Below, in pieces: positions 16,943 through 25,664 of a stretch of 64,000 nucleotides of DNA. This stretch comes from JBKQVT01 sp052139835. Lineage in GTDB: Bacteria > Planctomycetota > Planctomycetia > Pirellulales > Thermoguttaceae. The notes under the pieces are model-generated. The model ran no database searches and was not told the origin of the DNA. It saw only the letters and a program-made list of their open reading frames with translations. The number at the start of each line of letters is the position of its first letter. Position 1 is the stretch's first letter. The stretch spans positions 1 to 64,000 of the forward strand of contig JBKQVT010000089.1 in assembly GCA_052139835.1 (NCBI GenBank), given 5' to 3'. Made by a program: the position numbers and the translations under genes.

Positions 16943-18796
16943 ATGACAGACAGGCACACATTCCGGATGGCGGCCTTCCTGGTCGCCGCGCTGGTGATCG
17001 CGACGATTCCGGCGACGTCTGCCGCCCGCGGCGGCGGTGGCGGCGGCGCGCGCGGTGGTGGTGGTGGTGGCGGCGCCCGGCCCGCCGCGCGGCCGTCCAT
17101 GGGCCCCAGTGCGCCGCATCCCGTGTCACGGCCGGCGGCGAACGTTTCCCGGCCGCCGGCTGCCGCCGCGCGACCGTCGTTTTCGCAAGGGAGCAGGCCG
17201 ACTGCGCACCCGGCTCCATCGCCCACGCCGCGACCGGCGCTGGGAGCAGTTCATCCATCGGCGCCGGCCGGGCATCCGGTCACGCGCCCGGCTGTTGCGC
17301 AACGGCCGTCGGCGCCGAGCATACCGGCGAACCATCCCACCTTTGGAAACGTAAGCCACCCCTCGATCTCGCCGCCCGGTCTGTCCAATCGCCCTGCGCC
17401 GCATCCAGCGCACGCGGGTGAGCGGCCGGGCGTTGGCGAGCGGCCGGGCGTTGCCCAGCGGCCGAATATCGGTGAGCGCCCTGGGATTGCCGAGCGGCCG
17501 GGCGTTGGCCAACGGCCCATCATCGGCGCTGGAAATCGCCCCAGTGGCGGCAACCGTCCCATCATCGGCGGCGGCAACACCATCGTCAACCGCCCCGGCG
17601 GCAACAATACCTTTGTCAACGTCAATCGTCCCGGCTGGGGACTCAGCGGCGCCGGGCACGGCCATTGGGCCGACCATTGGTACAGTCACCATGTTCCGCC
17701 ACACTATCACGGCTGGTATCACGGCTGCTGGAGCGGGAACTGGGGCCGCTATTGGTATGCGCCGATCGTTGCCGGCGCCACGGCGTGGGGCCTGAATGCC
17801 TTGCTGCCATCGTGGGGCTACGCTTACGGCACCACCTACGCCAACCCCTACTACGTTGCCTCGGCGGCGCCGGCGTATGACTACGCACAGCCGATTGTCA
17901 TCAATAACTACGACGTGCCGGCAGACGATGCGTCGGCCGAGTTACCCTACGACGCAACGCCTCCCGCGGCGGAATCGCCGCATATGACCGCAGCCTACCA
18001 ATCCTTCGACCAGGCGTTGGCGGCCTTTAAGCAAGGCGACTACCGGCGTGCCTTGCAGCTCGACCAGCAGGCCCTGCGGAACTCGCCCCACGATCCGGTG
18101 ATGCACGAGGTGTCTGCCCTTTGCATGTTTGCCCTGGGCGACTATACCGGGGCGGCAGCCGTCTTGAACAATCTCCTGGCCGTCGCGCCCGGCATGGACT
18201 GGACGACGCTGAGCGGGCTGTACGGCGACGCCGATGCGTACACCGCGCAGCTACGCGCGCTCGAAGCGCGCTGCAAGCAGAAGCCCGACGACGCCGCGGC
18301 CCATTTCGTGTTGGCCTATCAGTATTTGGTCTTGGGACAAGGTGACGCGGCGGCCGGGGAACTCAGACGCGTCGTTGCCACCCAGCCCGCTGACCAGGTG
18401 GCCAGCCGCATGCTCGCCGCCCTGACGCCGCCGGCCGAACCGCCGCCCGAGCCCGCCCAGCCAGAGCAAGCAGCCGGTTCGCCGCCGGTCCAGGCCGGGC
18501 CGTCCACCGAGCTGATCGGCCTATGGCGGGCCCAGCGCAACGGCGACGCCTTCGAACTTTCCGTCGACGAGAACAACCAGTTCACGTGGAAGGCCGTGCC
18601 CAAGGGCAAGCCGCCGATCACTTTGGCCGGCACGCTGGCCGTCGCCGGCGATTCCCTGCTTCTGCAAAGCAAAGACCAGGGCACGATGGTCGGCCAGGTC
18701 AAGTCGGCCGGGGCGGACCAGTTCCAGTTCATCGCCGCCGGCAGTCCGCCGGATGACAAGGGGCTGTCGTTCCAACGAGTCGAAGAGGGCGGTTGA
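16943..18796 (+). CDS. Secreted Gly/Pro-rich TPR protein
   Basis: A 617-residue exported protein; the ATG at 16943 follows GAAGGAG. A signal peptide is followed by a glycine tract and a long low-complexity Pro/Arg region with GERPGV/AERPGV-type repeats (about residues 160-190). Then comes a His/Tyr/Trp-rich segment (HWADHWYSHHVPPHYHGWYH). Tetratricopeptide-like helices follow from about 350 (FKQGDYRRALQLDQQALRNS). The end is a small beta domain (ELIGLWRAQRNGDAFELSV). The layout is common in planctomycetes. It probably acts at the cell surface as a scaffold; no enzyme motif is visible. Confidence 0.7.
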   Translation: MTDRHTFRMAAFLVAALVIATIPATSAARGGGGGGARGGGGGGGARPAARPSMGPSAPHPVSRPAANVSRPPAAAARPSFSQGSRPTAHPAPSPTPRPALGAVHPSAPAGHPVTRPAVAQRPSAPSIPANHPTFGNVSHPSISPPGLSNRPAPHPAHAGERPGVGERPGVAQRPNIGERPGIAERPGVGQRPIIGAGNRPSGGNRPIIGGGNTIVNRPGGNNTFVNVNRPGWGLSGAGHGHWADHWYSHHVPPHYHGWYHGCWSGNWGRYWYAPIVAGATAWGLNALLPSWGYAYGTTYANPYYVASAAPAYDYAQPIVINNYDVPADDASAELPYDATPPAAESPHMTAAYQSFDQALAAFKQGDYRRALQLDQQALRNSPHDPVMHEVSALCMFALGDYTGAAAVLNNLLAVAPGMDWTTLSGLYGDADAYTAQLRALEARCKQKPDDAAAHFVLAYQYLVLGQGDAAAGELRRVVATQPADQVASRMLAALTPPAEPPPEPAQPEQAAGSPPVQAGPSTELIGLWRAQRNGDAFELSVDENNQFTWKAVPKGKPPITLAGTLAVAGDSLLLQSKDQGTMVGQVKSAGADQFQFIAAGSPPDDKGLSFQRVEEGG

Positions 18797-18824
18797 GGAG
18801 ACCGCCGCAGCCGGCTAGCCCGGA

Positions 18825-18854
18825 TTGTGGGGCGGGGGCGACGGCTAGTATAAT
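18825..18854 (+). promoter_or_regulatory. Sigma-70-type promoter for the 18919 gene
   Basis: TTGTGG at 18825-18830, an 18-bp spacer, then TATAAT at 18849-18854. The start codon of the following gene is 65 bp downstream. The -35 context (GATTGTGGGGC) is nearly the same as in the selA promoter at 61136. Confidence 0.6.
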
Positions 18855-18918
18855 GGCGGCGTGCCGCGGCGAGAAGACGAAGTTACTGCGTCACGCGAGC
18901 AAGCGAAGGGAGCCCGTC

Positions 18919-19167
18919 ATGCGTTCATTGATCAAACTGCTGGCTGTGCTCTTGATCTGCCTGGTCGGGATCGGCTTTTACCGGGGGTGGTTCAGCCTGA
19001 CGAGTCCCAAACCCGACGCCAGGGGCAAGAAGGGCGACAAGGTCAACGTCAACCTGTCGGTCGACGAAGGCAAGATCAAGTCGGACGTCAAGAAGGCGGA
19101 GGAGAAGGTCAAGGAGAAGATCGAGGAGCTCAAGGGCAAGGGGAAGGCCAAGGAAGAGGCCAAGTGA
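18919..19167 (+). CDS. Small Lys/Glu-rich membrane-anchored protein (82 aa)
   Basis: The ATG at 18919 follows AAGGGAG. One membrane segment (residues 4-22, LIKLLAVLLICLVGIGFYRG) is followed by a highly charged region. The C-terminal half (KIKSDVKKAEEKVKEKIEEL) is predicted to form a helix or coiled coil. No enzyme motif. Likely a periplasmic- or cytoplasmic-facing tethered helix; function unknown. Confidence 0.6.
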   Translation: MRSLIKLLAVLLICLVGIGFYRGWFSLTSPKPDARGKKGDKVNVNLSVDEGKIKSDVKKAEEKVKEKIEELKGKGKAKEEAK

Positions 19168-19230
19168 TGTTCTCGTTTTCGGCGCGGTGCTTCGTCGAGA
19201 CGACTGAGACGGCCGCAATCCTCATCTGAC

Positions 19231-19395
19231 TCACCCATCGCTCTCGTCGTAATCGTGTTTGCGGGCCTCCCGCCAGCCCTCTTCCCAGCAACGGCGGGCA
19301 TCGGCCTCCTCCTTCGCGTCGTAGGGATTGTCGCTGACGTCGACGCCATCCCAGTAGGCGTCGTAGCCCTTTTCAAAGGCGGCGTGGTCGATCAT
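19231..19395 (-). CDS. Ribosome-modulation-factor-like small protein (54 aa)
   Basis: A 54-codon ORF starting with ATG at 19395 and ending in TGA at 19231. It encodes MIDHAAFEKGYDAYWDGVDV and SDNPYDAKEEADARRCWEEG followed by WREARKHDYDESDG. The arrangement A-[FY]-x-x-G-Y-x-A-Y-x-D-G ... N-P-Y-D ... W-x-x-G-W is that of Rmf-like proteins, a family related to the factor that makes inactive 100S ribosomes; many members have unknown roles. GGGGAAG lies a few bases upstream of the start. Confidence 0.65.
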   Translation of the reverse strand: MIDHAAFEKGYDAYWDGVDVSDNPYDAKEEADARRCWEEGWREARKHDYDESDG

Positions 19396-19465
19396 GGCGT
19401 CAACTTCCCCAGGTTACTGGCAATCGCACCTTGTCTCGGACAGTGGTCAGGGCGGGGCCATCTCG

Positions 19466-19816
19466 TTACCTCATGTGTTCCATCAAAGCGGCAATCATCA
19501 CTGCGATCACCCCAATCCAGACGACAACGGCTATCAAGGAGCACAACAGAAGCACCCTGGACGACAAGGTGTGGCGGCGTCCCCACAGGCCGGTCATCAC
19601 CACAAAAGTGGTGAAGGGCATGGGCAGAAACCAGAGGCACAAGAAAACCGGGTTACACCAGTCCGGCGGCTCGGGAAGAGTAATTCTGGAGTGTTCAAGA
19701 CCTATTTCCAAGATAACGTAAAGGGCCAAGCACGCCCCGACACAATTCCAGACCAGGAGCAAGCCCCGCCACGGAATGCGACCCATGCCCATGCCAGCCC
19801 CTTTTGCTTTCCCCAT
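19466..19816 (-). CDS. Small multi-pass membrane protein (116 aa)
   Basis: Not recognised. The start MGKAKGAGMGMGRIPWRGLL is chosen because it lies 14 bp after the stop of the preceding gene. Hydrophobic stretches lie at about residues 17-37, 50-72 and 85-112. It has no ribosome-binding site of its own, which suggests coupling to the upstream gene. Confidence 0.5.
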   Translation of the reverse strand: MGKAKGAGMGMGRIPWRGLLLVWNCVGACLALYVILEIGLEHSRITLPEPPDWCNPVFLCLWFLPMPFTTFVVMTGLWGRRHTLSSRVLLLCSLIAVVVWIGVIAVMIAALMEHMR

Positions 19817-19829
19817 GATCCAGCCCGCT

Positions 19830-20159
19830 TCAGAGGATGCCTCCGTGAAACCTCCCGAATGCCCGTGCCAGCATGAGTGCCATGACCAGTATCCCAAGCC
19901 CCAGAACAGCCACATGCCCCGTCTTCCGCAGATCGAACCGACCAACTCGGGCCACCAGCACGTAACCCACGGCCAAGTTGAACAGTCCCCAGAGGACGTT
20001 GACCAGCGAAGATGACAAGCCTTCGCCAGGTGGCGATGCGAACGGGCTTTGGAACGGGCTTCCTGAAATGCCGCTGACCAGATGTGGAACCGTGTTGGCG
20101 AGGAAAGCCCCGCCGAAGAACCAGGCGATGAAGTGATACCAACGTGTCACTGTTTCCAT
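19830..20159 (-). CDS. Small membrane protein (109 aa)
   Basis: The ATG at 20159 follows AAAGGGGGT. The product METVTRWYHFIAWFFGGAFL has three hydrophobic segments (residues about 7-28, 50-70, 80-100). It resembles small 3-TM proteins of unknown function often annotated as hypothetical. It forms a two-gene unit with the next membrane protein. Confidence 0.6.
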   Translation of the reverse strand: METVTRWYHFIAWFFGGAFLANTVPHLVSGISGSPFQSPFASPPGEGLSSSLVNVLWGLFNLAVGYVLVARVGRFDLRKTGHVAVLGLGILVMALMLARAFGRFHGGIL

Positions 20160-20429
20160 AAGTCACCCCCTTTAGTCCAGCCTCCGTAATTCTCCCTCCA
20201 TGATAGCCTTTGGCCGATCCGCTTTGAATCCCCCCGCCCCCAGCCCGGATCAGTGGAAAGGCGATGGAGAGGAAGCCCTTTTGCGGGCTGGAGCCCCTAT
20301 TGCGATGAACCATGATACGCGGCCGGCGGGGCCGCAGGACGCGGGCACGCAGTTCTTCATGTCGGACGACATCAGGTGCCCGCAGCGCACCTTTCGCGCG
20401 GAACCGCCAGAGGGTGCTGGCGGGCCGGC

Positions 20430-21836
20430 TTAAACTCGCGCGGGCAGGGGATCGAGATCGGCTCGGGCTGCTTGCCGTAGGCGCGAGCGGGCCGGGCCGG
20501 CTGCCGCGCCTTGATCCCATTGCTCGGAGAGGAGGACGACGACGACTCCGCCCAGCGCCCCGCCGAGCATCGCCAGGAACAAGGTGAGGGCCTTCCGCGG
20601 GCTCACCGGCAAGGCGACCAGCGTGGCGGGCTGGATAATGCTGACGTTGGAAATCCGCTCGATCCGCAACGCCTGGTCCATGCGGGCCGCCTCCTTGTTC
20701 TCGGCATAGGCGAGATACTGGGTTTGGATCTGCAGGACGTTCCGCGCCAACTTGTCGATGCGGACCTCGTCGCTGTTGAGCGTCGCCAGGCTCTTCTGCA
20801 AAAGGCCAAGCTGGCTCAGCAGGCATTGCTTCTCGGCGGCCAGCGACGCCTGGTTGGCGGTGTCCTGGGCGGAGATCGCCGTGATCAGGTACGGCCGCTC
20901 GGGCTCCTCGCGACTGAGCGCGCCGGTGACCTCCTGGACCTCTTCGTGCACAGCCGCCGCGACGGGGTGCGACCGGGAGAGCTTCGAGCGGACCTCGTCT
21001 TCGTGCATTTGAAGTTGGAACAGCCGATCGCGCATCGCGGCCAGCCCGTCGTTGGGAACGCCGCCCACCATTTGTTTCAGCAGCGGCGCCGGCAGCGACT
21101 GAATCGCCGCATTGAGCGCCTTGGTCTTGGCCTCGGCGGCGGCCAGCGCGGCGCCGACTTCGTGGATTTTCGTTTCGACGGCGTTGATCTGGCCTTCGAG
21201 CGCGGTACGCCGGCCTTCGATCGAGGCGATGCCGATCTTGTTCTTGGCGTCGCGCAGCGCGCCCTGTGCAGTCTCCAACTGCTCGTCCAGATGCTTGCAC
21301 TGCTCGGAGAAGAACGCGTACGACGCCGGCGACCGGCAAGTCCGCATGTGTTCTTCCAGGTACACCTCGACCATGGTGGCCACGATTTTCTGCGCCTGCT
21401 CGGGGCTACCCGCCCGGCCTTGCACGGTGACGACCGTCGTGGCGCGGGGCGACGTAACCGAGAGCGCGTCGCCCAGCGCGATGAGGGCCTTCTCCCGCGT
21501 TACGGGATCGGCCTCGGCGGCCTGCGGGTCGAGCCGGGCCAGCGTCCGCTCGAGGATGTAGCGGCTGCGGAGATGCTCGACGATGGAGTTCATCTCCTCT
21601 TCGCGGGAGGCGCTGACCGCCATCGTCTCGCCCTTGGTGAGCGTGGGGTCGAGGGCCGCGTTTTCGCGGCCGACGCGGACGAAGAGCTTCGATTCCGACT
21701 CGTACCGCCGCGGCACGAACAACAGGTAGAGCATGGCCAGCAGCATCGTCAGCGCGAAGAAGGCCATTGCCCTCCCCTTGAAGCGGCCGGCGGCCTGGAA
21801 GTAATCCCGAATGGTCCACGAGCGAGGAGTGTTCAT
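20430..21836 (-). CDS. Polysaccharide chain-length/export protein (Wzz/GumC type)
   Basis: A 468-residue inner-membrane protein. It has an N-terminal membrane segment (AMAFFALTMLLAMLYLLFVP), a Wzz-type periplasmic start (RRYESESKLFVRVGRENAAL), and a long coiled coil through about residues 170-370. A second membrane segment follows a Pro-rich motif (SPRKALTLFLAMLGGALGG). Such proteins set polymer length or couple export across the envelope. No C-terminal BY-kinase domain is present. It is the last gene of the polysaccharide operon. Confidence 0.85.
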   Translation of the reverse strand: MNTPRSWTIRDYFQAAGRFKGRAMAFFALTMLLAMLYLLFVPRRYESESKLFVRVGRENAALDPTLTKGETMAVSASREEEMNSIVEHLRSRYILERTLARLDPQAAEADPVTREKALIALGDALSVTSPRATTVVTVQGRAGSPEQAQKIVATMVEVYLEEHMRTCRSPASYAFFSEQCKHLDEQLETAQGALRDAKNKIGIASIEGRRTALEGQINAVETKIHEVGAALAAAEAKTKALNAAIQSLPAPLLKQMVGGVPNDGLAAMRDRLFQLQMHEDEVRSKLSRSHPVAAAVHEEVQEVTGALSREEPERPYLITAISAQDTANQASLAAEKQCLLSQLGLLQKSLATLNSDEVRIDKLARNVLQIQTQYLAYAENKEAARMDQALRIERISNVSIIQPATLVALPVSPRKALTLFLAMLGGALGGVVVVLLSEQWDQGAAAGPARSRLRQAARADLDPLPARV

Positions 21837-21904
21837 AATCGTGCGATGACCTCAAAGAAAAGATTCAGCAATGCAGGATGTTGGTAACGCATGTACGGTG
21901 ATCG

Positions 21905-23161
21905 TCATCCGAGCTCAGCGCTGCGGTCGCGTCTTCGCTTGCCGTTGGCGGAGGAAACGTGTTGTCGTGGGGCGATGGAGATTGCGGACCCGTGGGGCGC
22001 CGTGAGCGGTCGGTGCTTGCCGGCCGCGCGGATGGTCTGGACAATTCGCACCAGGTCGTCGCCGTCCAGGTTGGATCCGCTGGGCAGGCAGAGGCCCTGC
22101 TCGAAGAGCCGGCGGGCGACGTCGCCGCCGCGGCTGCGGTAGCCGGCGAAGACCGGTTGCAGGTGCATCGGCTTCCAGACGGGGCGCGACTCGATGTTTT
22201 CCCGCTCCAGGGCCAGGCGGATGTCTTCACGCGTGGCGCCGAATTGCTCGGGATCGACCGTGATGCAAGTGAGCCAGCGGGTCGATCGTCCCTGGGGCAG
22301 CTCGGGCATGAAGGCGATCCCCGGCAGGCCCCCCAGCGCCCGGCGGTAGAAGCGGAAATTGCGGCGCCGCTGCCGGATGCGCTCGTCCAGCACGCGGAGT
22401 TGTCCCCGGCCCACCGCCGCCAGCAGGTTGCTCAAGCCATAGTTGTAGCCGATCTCGGTATGCTCGTAGTGCGGCACGGGGCTGCGGGCCTGCCTGGCCA
22501 AGAAGCGGGCCCGGTCGGCCCATGCCCGCGACGAAGTGACCAGCATCCCGCCCGAGCTGGTGGTGATGATCTTGTTGCCGTTGAAGGAGAAGCAGCCGAT
22601 CTGCCCGAACGTGCCCGCCATTTGCCCGCAGTACGTTGCCCCCAAGGCCTCGGCCGCGTCCTCGACCAGCGGGATGCCGTGCCAGCGGCACAAGGCGCGG
22701 ATGGGCTGGTAATCGGCACATTGGCCCAGGACGTCGACGGCCAGCACGGCCTTGATCGGCCGCCCGCGCCGGGCGGCTTCTTCCAACTCCTCGGCCAGCA
22801 GGTCGGGATCGAGGTTCCAACTGCTCATCTCACTGTCGATGAACACCGGCCTGGCGCCGACGTAGCGGATGGCGTTGGCCGTGGCCACGAACGTGAGCGT
22901 CGACGTGGCCACCTCGTCGCCCGGCTCGAGGTCCAGCAGCAGCATCGCCAGGTGCAGGGCGGCCGTGCCGCTGGAGAGCGCGACGGCGTGCTCGACGCCG
23001 ATCTTCTCGGCGAATTCCCGCTCGAAGGCCTCGACGTGCGGCCCCATGGGCGCGATCCAGTTCGAGTCGAACGCCTCCAGCAGCAGCTCCGGCTCCTGCG
23101 TCGACATGTGAGGCGGTGAGACGAAAATCCGTGCTTGCTCCGTCGGCCGATGGTGATTCAT
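21905..23161 (-). CDS. DegT/DnrJ/EryC1-family sugar aminotransferase (PglE-like)
   Basis: A 418-residue PLP-dependent enzyme that aminates keto-sugar nucleotides. GTAALHLAMLLLDLEPGDEV and DAAEALGATY are family motifs. The internal aldimine lysine is Lys197 in FSFNGNKIITTSSGG. GGAGGG precedes the ATG. With the acetyltransferase and the phosphoglycosyl transferase that precede it in the operon, it matches the PglE step of diacetylbacillosamine synthesis. The PglF dehydratase is not in the window. Confidence 0.9.
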   Translation of the reverse strand: MNHHRPTEQARIFVSPPHMSTQEPELLLEAFDSNWIAPMGPHVEAFEREFAEKIGVEHAVALSSGTAALHLAMLLLDLEPGDEVATSTLTFVATANAIRYVGARPVFIDSEMSSWNLDPDLLAEELEEAARRGRPIKAVLAVDVLGQCADYQPIRALCRWHGIPLVEDAAEALGATYCGQMAGTFGQIGCFSFNGNKIITTSSGGMLVTSSRAWADRARFLARQARSPVPHYEHTEIGYNYGLSNLLAAVGRGQLRVLDERIRQRRRNFRFYRRALGGLPGIAFMPELPQGRSTRWLTCITVDPEQFGATREDIRLALERENIESRPVWKPMHLQPVFAGYRSRGGDVARRLFEQGLCLPSGSNLDGDDLVRIVQTIRAAGKHRPLTAPHGSAISIAPRQHVSSANGKRRRDRSAELG

Positions 23162-23207
23162 GATGATCGCCCTCCGAATTCTTCCTGGTTGTCGTAGTCC
23201 CTGGTTT

Positions 23208-23927
23208 TCATGGCACGCCCGGTAACATTTCCTCGGCGGCCGTGGCGAGGTAGACGTCGCCGATCTCTCGCGGCCGGATGATGCGGGCCGGGGTTCCGTA
23301 GGCCGTGACGCGGGAGGGAACGTGGTCCATGACCGTCGAACCGGCCCCGATCACGCTATGCGCGCCGATGCGAATCTGGTGGATGACGCGGGCGCCCAGG
23401 CAAAGGGCCGAGTAATCGCCGATTTCGACGTTTCCTCCCGCGCAGGCCTGCGGGGCCACGCTCACGTAATCGCCCAGCCGGCAATCGTGGTCGATCGAGC
23501 AGCCCGTGTTGAGGATGCAGAAGTCGCCCACCGTCGAGCCGCAATTCACGACGCAGCCGGCCAGCACCACGTTGCCCTCGCCCCACGCGACCCGGCCGGC
23601 CACCACTGCCGAGGGGTGGAAGACGTTGGGGAAGCGGACCTGCGGGGCCACGGCCCGGACGGCCGCGACCAACCTCGCCCGGATCCAGTTGTCGCCGATG
23701 CCGACCACCACTCCGCCCAGATTCTGCCGGCGCATCAGGGTGGGAATGTCCTCGATGTGGCCGAGAACTTCGCACCCGGAGACCTTCTCGCCGACCACGA
23801 GCCTGCCGTCGAGGAAGCCCAGCAGGTTCAGCGCGCCGGCTTTCTCGATCGCGTCGGCGATGACGGCGCCGTGGCCGCTGCCGCCGAGGACGGCCACCCT
23901 CATTTTTTCAGCGCTGCGTTTAGCCAT
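23208..23927 (-). CDS. Sugar O/N-acyltransferase with hexapeptide repeats (PglD/NeuD-like)
   Basis: A 239-residue protein. The N-terminal Rossmann-like part (RVAVLGGSGHGAVIADAIEK) binds the sugar nucleotide. The C-terminal left-handed beta-helix has hexapeptide repeats (GDFCILNTGCSIDHDCRLGD) and the catalytic His in SIDHD. It should acetylate the amino sugar made by the PglE-like enzyme. The start is 6 bp after the preceding gene; an internal Met at residue 9 is another possible start. Confidence 0.88.
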   Translation of the reverse strand: MAKRSAEKMRVAVLGGSGHGAVIADAIEKAGALNLLGFLDGRLVVGEKVSGCEVLGHIEDIPTLMRRQNLGGVVVGIGDNWIRARLVAAVRAVAPQVRFPNVFHPSAVVAGRVAWGEGNVVLAGCVVNCGSTVGDFCILNTGCSIDHDCRLGDYVSVAPQACAGGNVEIGDYSALCLGARVIHQIRIGAHSVIGAGSTVMDHVPSRVTAYGTPARIIRPREIGDVYLATAAEEMLPGVP

Positions 23928-23933
23928 GGAACC

Positions 23934-24539
23934 TTACTTTTTTTCCGATCCCATAAACTCCAGCATGGTCACGTCCTCGGCCGAATTGATCCCGTCCCGC
24001 CGCATGACCCGCCAGATGGTCAGCCAGAGGATGCGGATGTCCAGCCACAGGCTCCAGTGATCGATGTACCACAGGTCGAGTTGGAACTTTTCCTCCCAGG
24101 AGATGGCGTTTCGCCCATTGATCTGGGCCCAGCCGGTGATGCCGGGGGGAACGTCGTGCCGCCGGGCCTGCTCCGGGCTGTAGCGGTCGAGGTACTGCAT
24201 CAACAGTGGCCGCGGGCCGACCAGGCTCATCTCGCCCCGCAGCAAGTTCAGCAGTGCCGGCAACTCGTCCAGGCTGCTGTGGCGCAGCAGTCGGCCCAAC
24301 CGCGTCAGGCGTTGGACGTCGGAGAGCACCCGCCCCTGGCCGTCCCGGAGGTCGAGCATCGTGCGGAACTTGAGGATCTCGAAGGGCCGGCCGTGCAGTC
24401 CGGGCCGCCGCTGCCGGAAGAGGATGGGGCGGCCCATGGTCAGCCGGATGGCCAGCGCGATGCCGCCCAGCAGCGGCAGCAACAGCACCATTGCCACCCC
24501 GGCCACCGCCAGGTCCAGACCTCGTTTCAAAGCGTGCAA
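23934..24539 (-). CDS. Phosphoglycosyl transferase (PglC/WcaJ C-terminal type)
   Basis: A 201-residue monotopic membrane enzyme that moves a sugar-1-phosphate to undecaprenyl phosphate, starting a glycan. It has a re-entrant hydrophobic N-terminus (LAVAGVAMVLLLPLLGGIAL), then FKILKFRTM-type FEILKFRTM, the SLDELPALLNLLRGEMSLVG motif with the catalytic Asp-Glu pair, and VPPGITGWAQINGRN. The start is TTG, six bases after GGAGGT. Confidence 0.9.
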   Translation of the reverse strand: MHALKRGLDLAVAGVAMVLLLPLLGGIALAIRLTMGRPILFRQRRPGLHGRPFEILKFRTMLDLRDGQGRVLSDVQRLTRLGRLLRHSSLDELPALLNLLRGEMSLVGPRPLLMQYLDRYSPEQARRHDVPPGITGWAQINGRNAISWEEKFQLDLWYIDHWSLWLDIRILWLTIWRVMRRDGINSAEDVTMLEFMGSEKK

Positions 24540-24570
24540 TGGGAAACCTCCGTCCTATCTCCATGAAGAA

Positions 24571-25656
24571 TTACACCGCTTGGGTTCGGCGCAAGGGCCA
24601 CCGGTAGGCGGGAAAGAAATCGTCGGCAAACTCGGTCTGGACCCCGGTGATCCGCGGCCACTGGGCAACCAAGGCCTGATACGTGTCGGCGCGCAAAACC
24701 GCGCGCCAGGTGAGGAACTCGCCCCGCAGGCTGGAGAAGCCGCACTTGTAAAAGAAAAGGGAATCGTTCTTGGCGCCCAGCCCCCCACCCAAATGAAAGA
24801 CCCGATTCCCCCGCTCCTTCGCCCAGCAGCGAATGAAGTGCATCATCAGCTTCGTGGGCGCAACGGTAGGCTTCTCCTCGCGGCGCCCCCCGAGGTGGGC
24901 TTGAACGATCCCGCACACCTCGGAGAACGTACCCGCGCACGCCAGCGACTCGCCGAACCGCACAATGCAGAGGTGGAGCCTGTCCCCCAAGGCATCTCTC
25001 AACTGGTGGAAGTAGCCGCGGGAGAAGAAGTAGTACGGGTCCGCGTTGACCCGGTGCATGGTTTCCGTGTAGAGGTCGAAGAACTCGTCGAAGCGGCTCC
25101 AGTGCTGATCGATCTCGGCCACATACCCCAATTGCTTGGTGTGGTTGATATATCTCCTGTACTGCGAGCGGGTCTGGCGCCACCACTCCTCCTCGGACTG
25201 GGTCAAATCGACGAAAACCGTCTCGCCGTGGCGGACCAGCGTCCCTTGGCGGCGAAACGGCTCCTGCGGCAGCGGCAGCAGCGGATGCAGCCTCAAGTAC
25301 AGGCTGACGACGCGGCGCTCCTGCAAGGCCGCCAGCAGCGACTCCAGGGCGCGGTCGAGAAAGGCCGTGCGCTCCTCCTCGCTACGGCCGCCGGCCAGCA
25401 GCGGCGACGGGTAGCCGTAGGGGCTGGTGGCATCGCACAACGTGCCGCCGGCCGCACCGTTGAGATCGATCGGCCGCACGATCAGCGGCACGAAGAGTCG
25501 ATGCTGGCCGTCGTCGGCCACGAAGGCTTGCGCCGAGCCGCCCTCGTTCTCTGCGCTAAGCCGCAGGTAGCCGGGCAGGTGGTAGAAGTCGTGCGGCATC
25601 CCCGCGAGGCAGTCCTGCCACAGGCGACTTTCCGTGGATATGAATTGGGTTTGCAC
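24571..25656 (-). CDS. FemAB/GNAT-type acyltransferase (BioF2-like)
   Basis: A 361-residue cytoplasmic protein of the FemAB-like GNAT superfamily, common in exopolysaccharide clusters. Markers are the DATSPYGYPSPLL segment, the central SQYRRYINHTKQLGY, and the C-terminal FHLGGGLGAKNDSLFFYKCG, typical of the acyl-donor pocket. It may add an acyl or aminoacyl group to the glycan or a lipid carrier. The donor is unknown. Confidence 0.75.
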   Translation of the reverse strand: MQTQFISTESRLWQDCLAGMPHDFYHLPGYLRLSAENEGGSAQAFVADDGQHRLFVPLIVRPIDLNGAAGGTLCDATSPYGYPSPLLAGGRSEEERTAFLDRALESLLAALQERRVVSLYLRLHPLLPLPQEPFRRQGTLVRHGETVFVDLTQSEEEWWRQTRSQYRRYINHTKQLGYVAEIDQHWSRFDEFFDLYTETMHRVNADPYYFFSRGYFHQLRDALGDRLHLCIVRFGESLACAGTFSEVCGIVQAHLGGRREEKPTVAPTKLMMHFIRCWAKERGNRVFHLGGGLGAKNDSLFFYKCGFSSLRGEFLTWRAVLRADTYQALVAQWPRITGVQTEFADDFFPAYRWPLRRTQAV

Positions 25657-25664
25657 TTTCGCTC

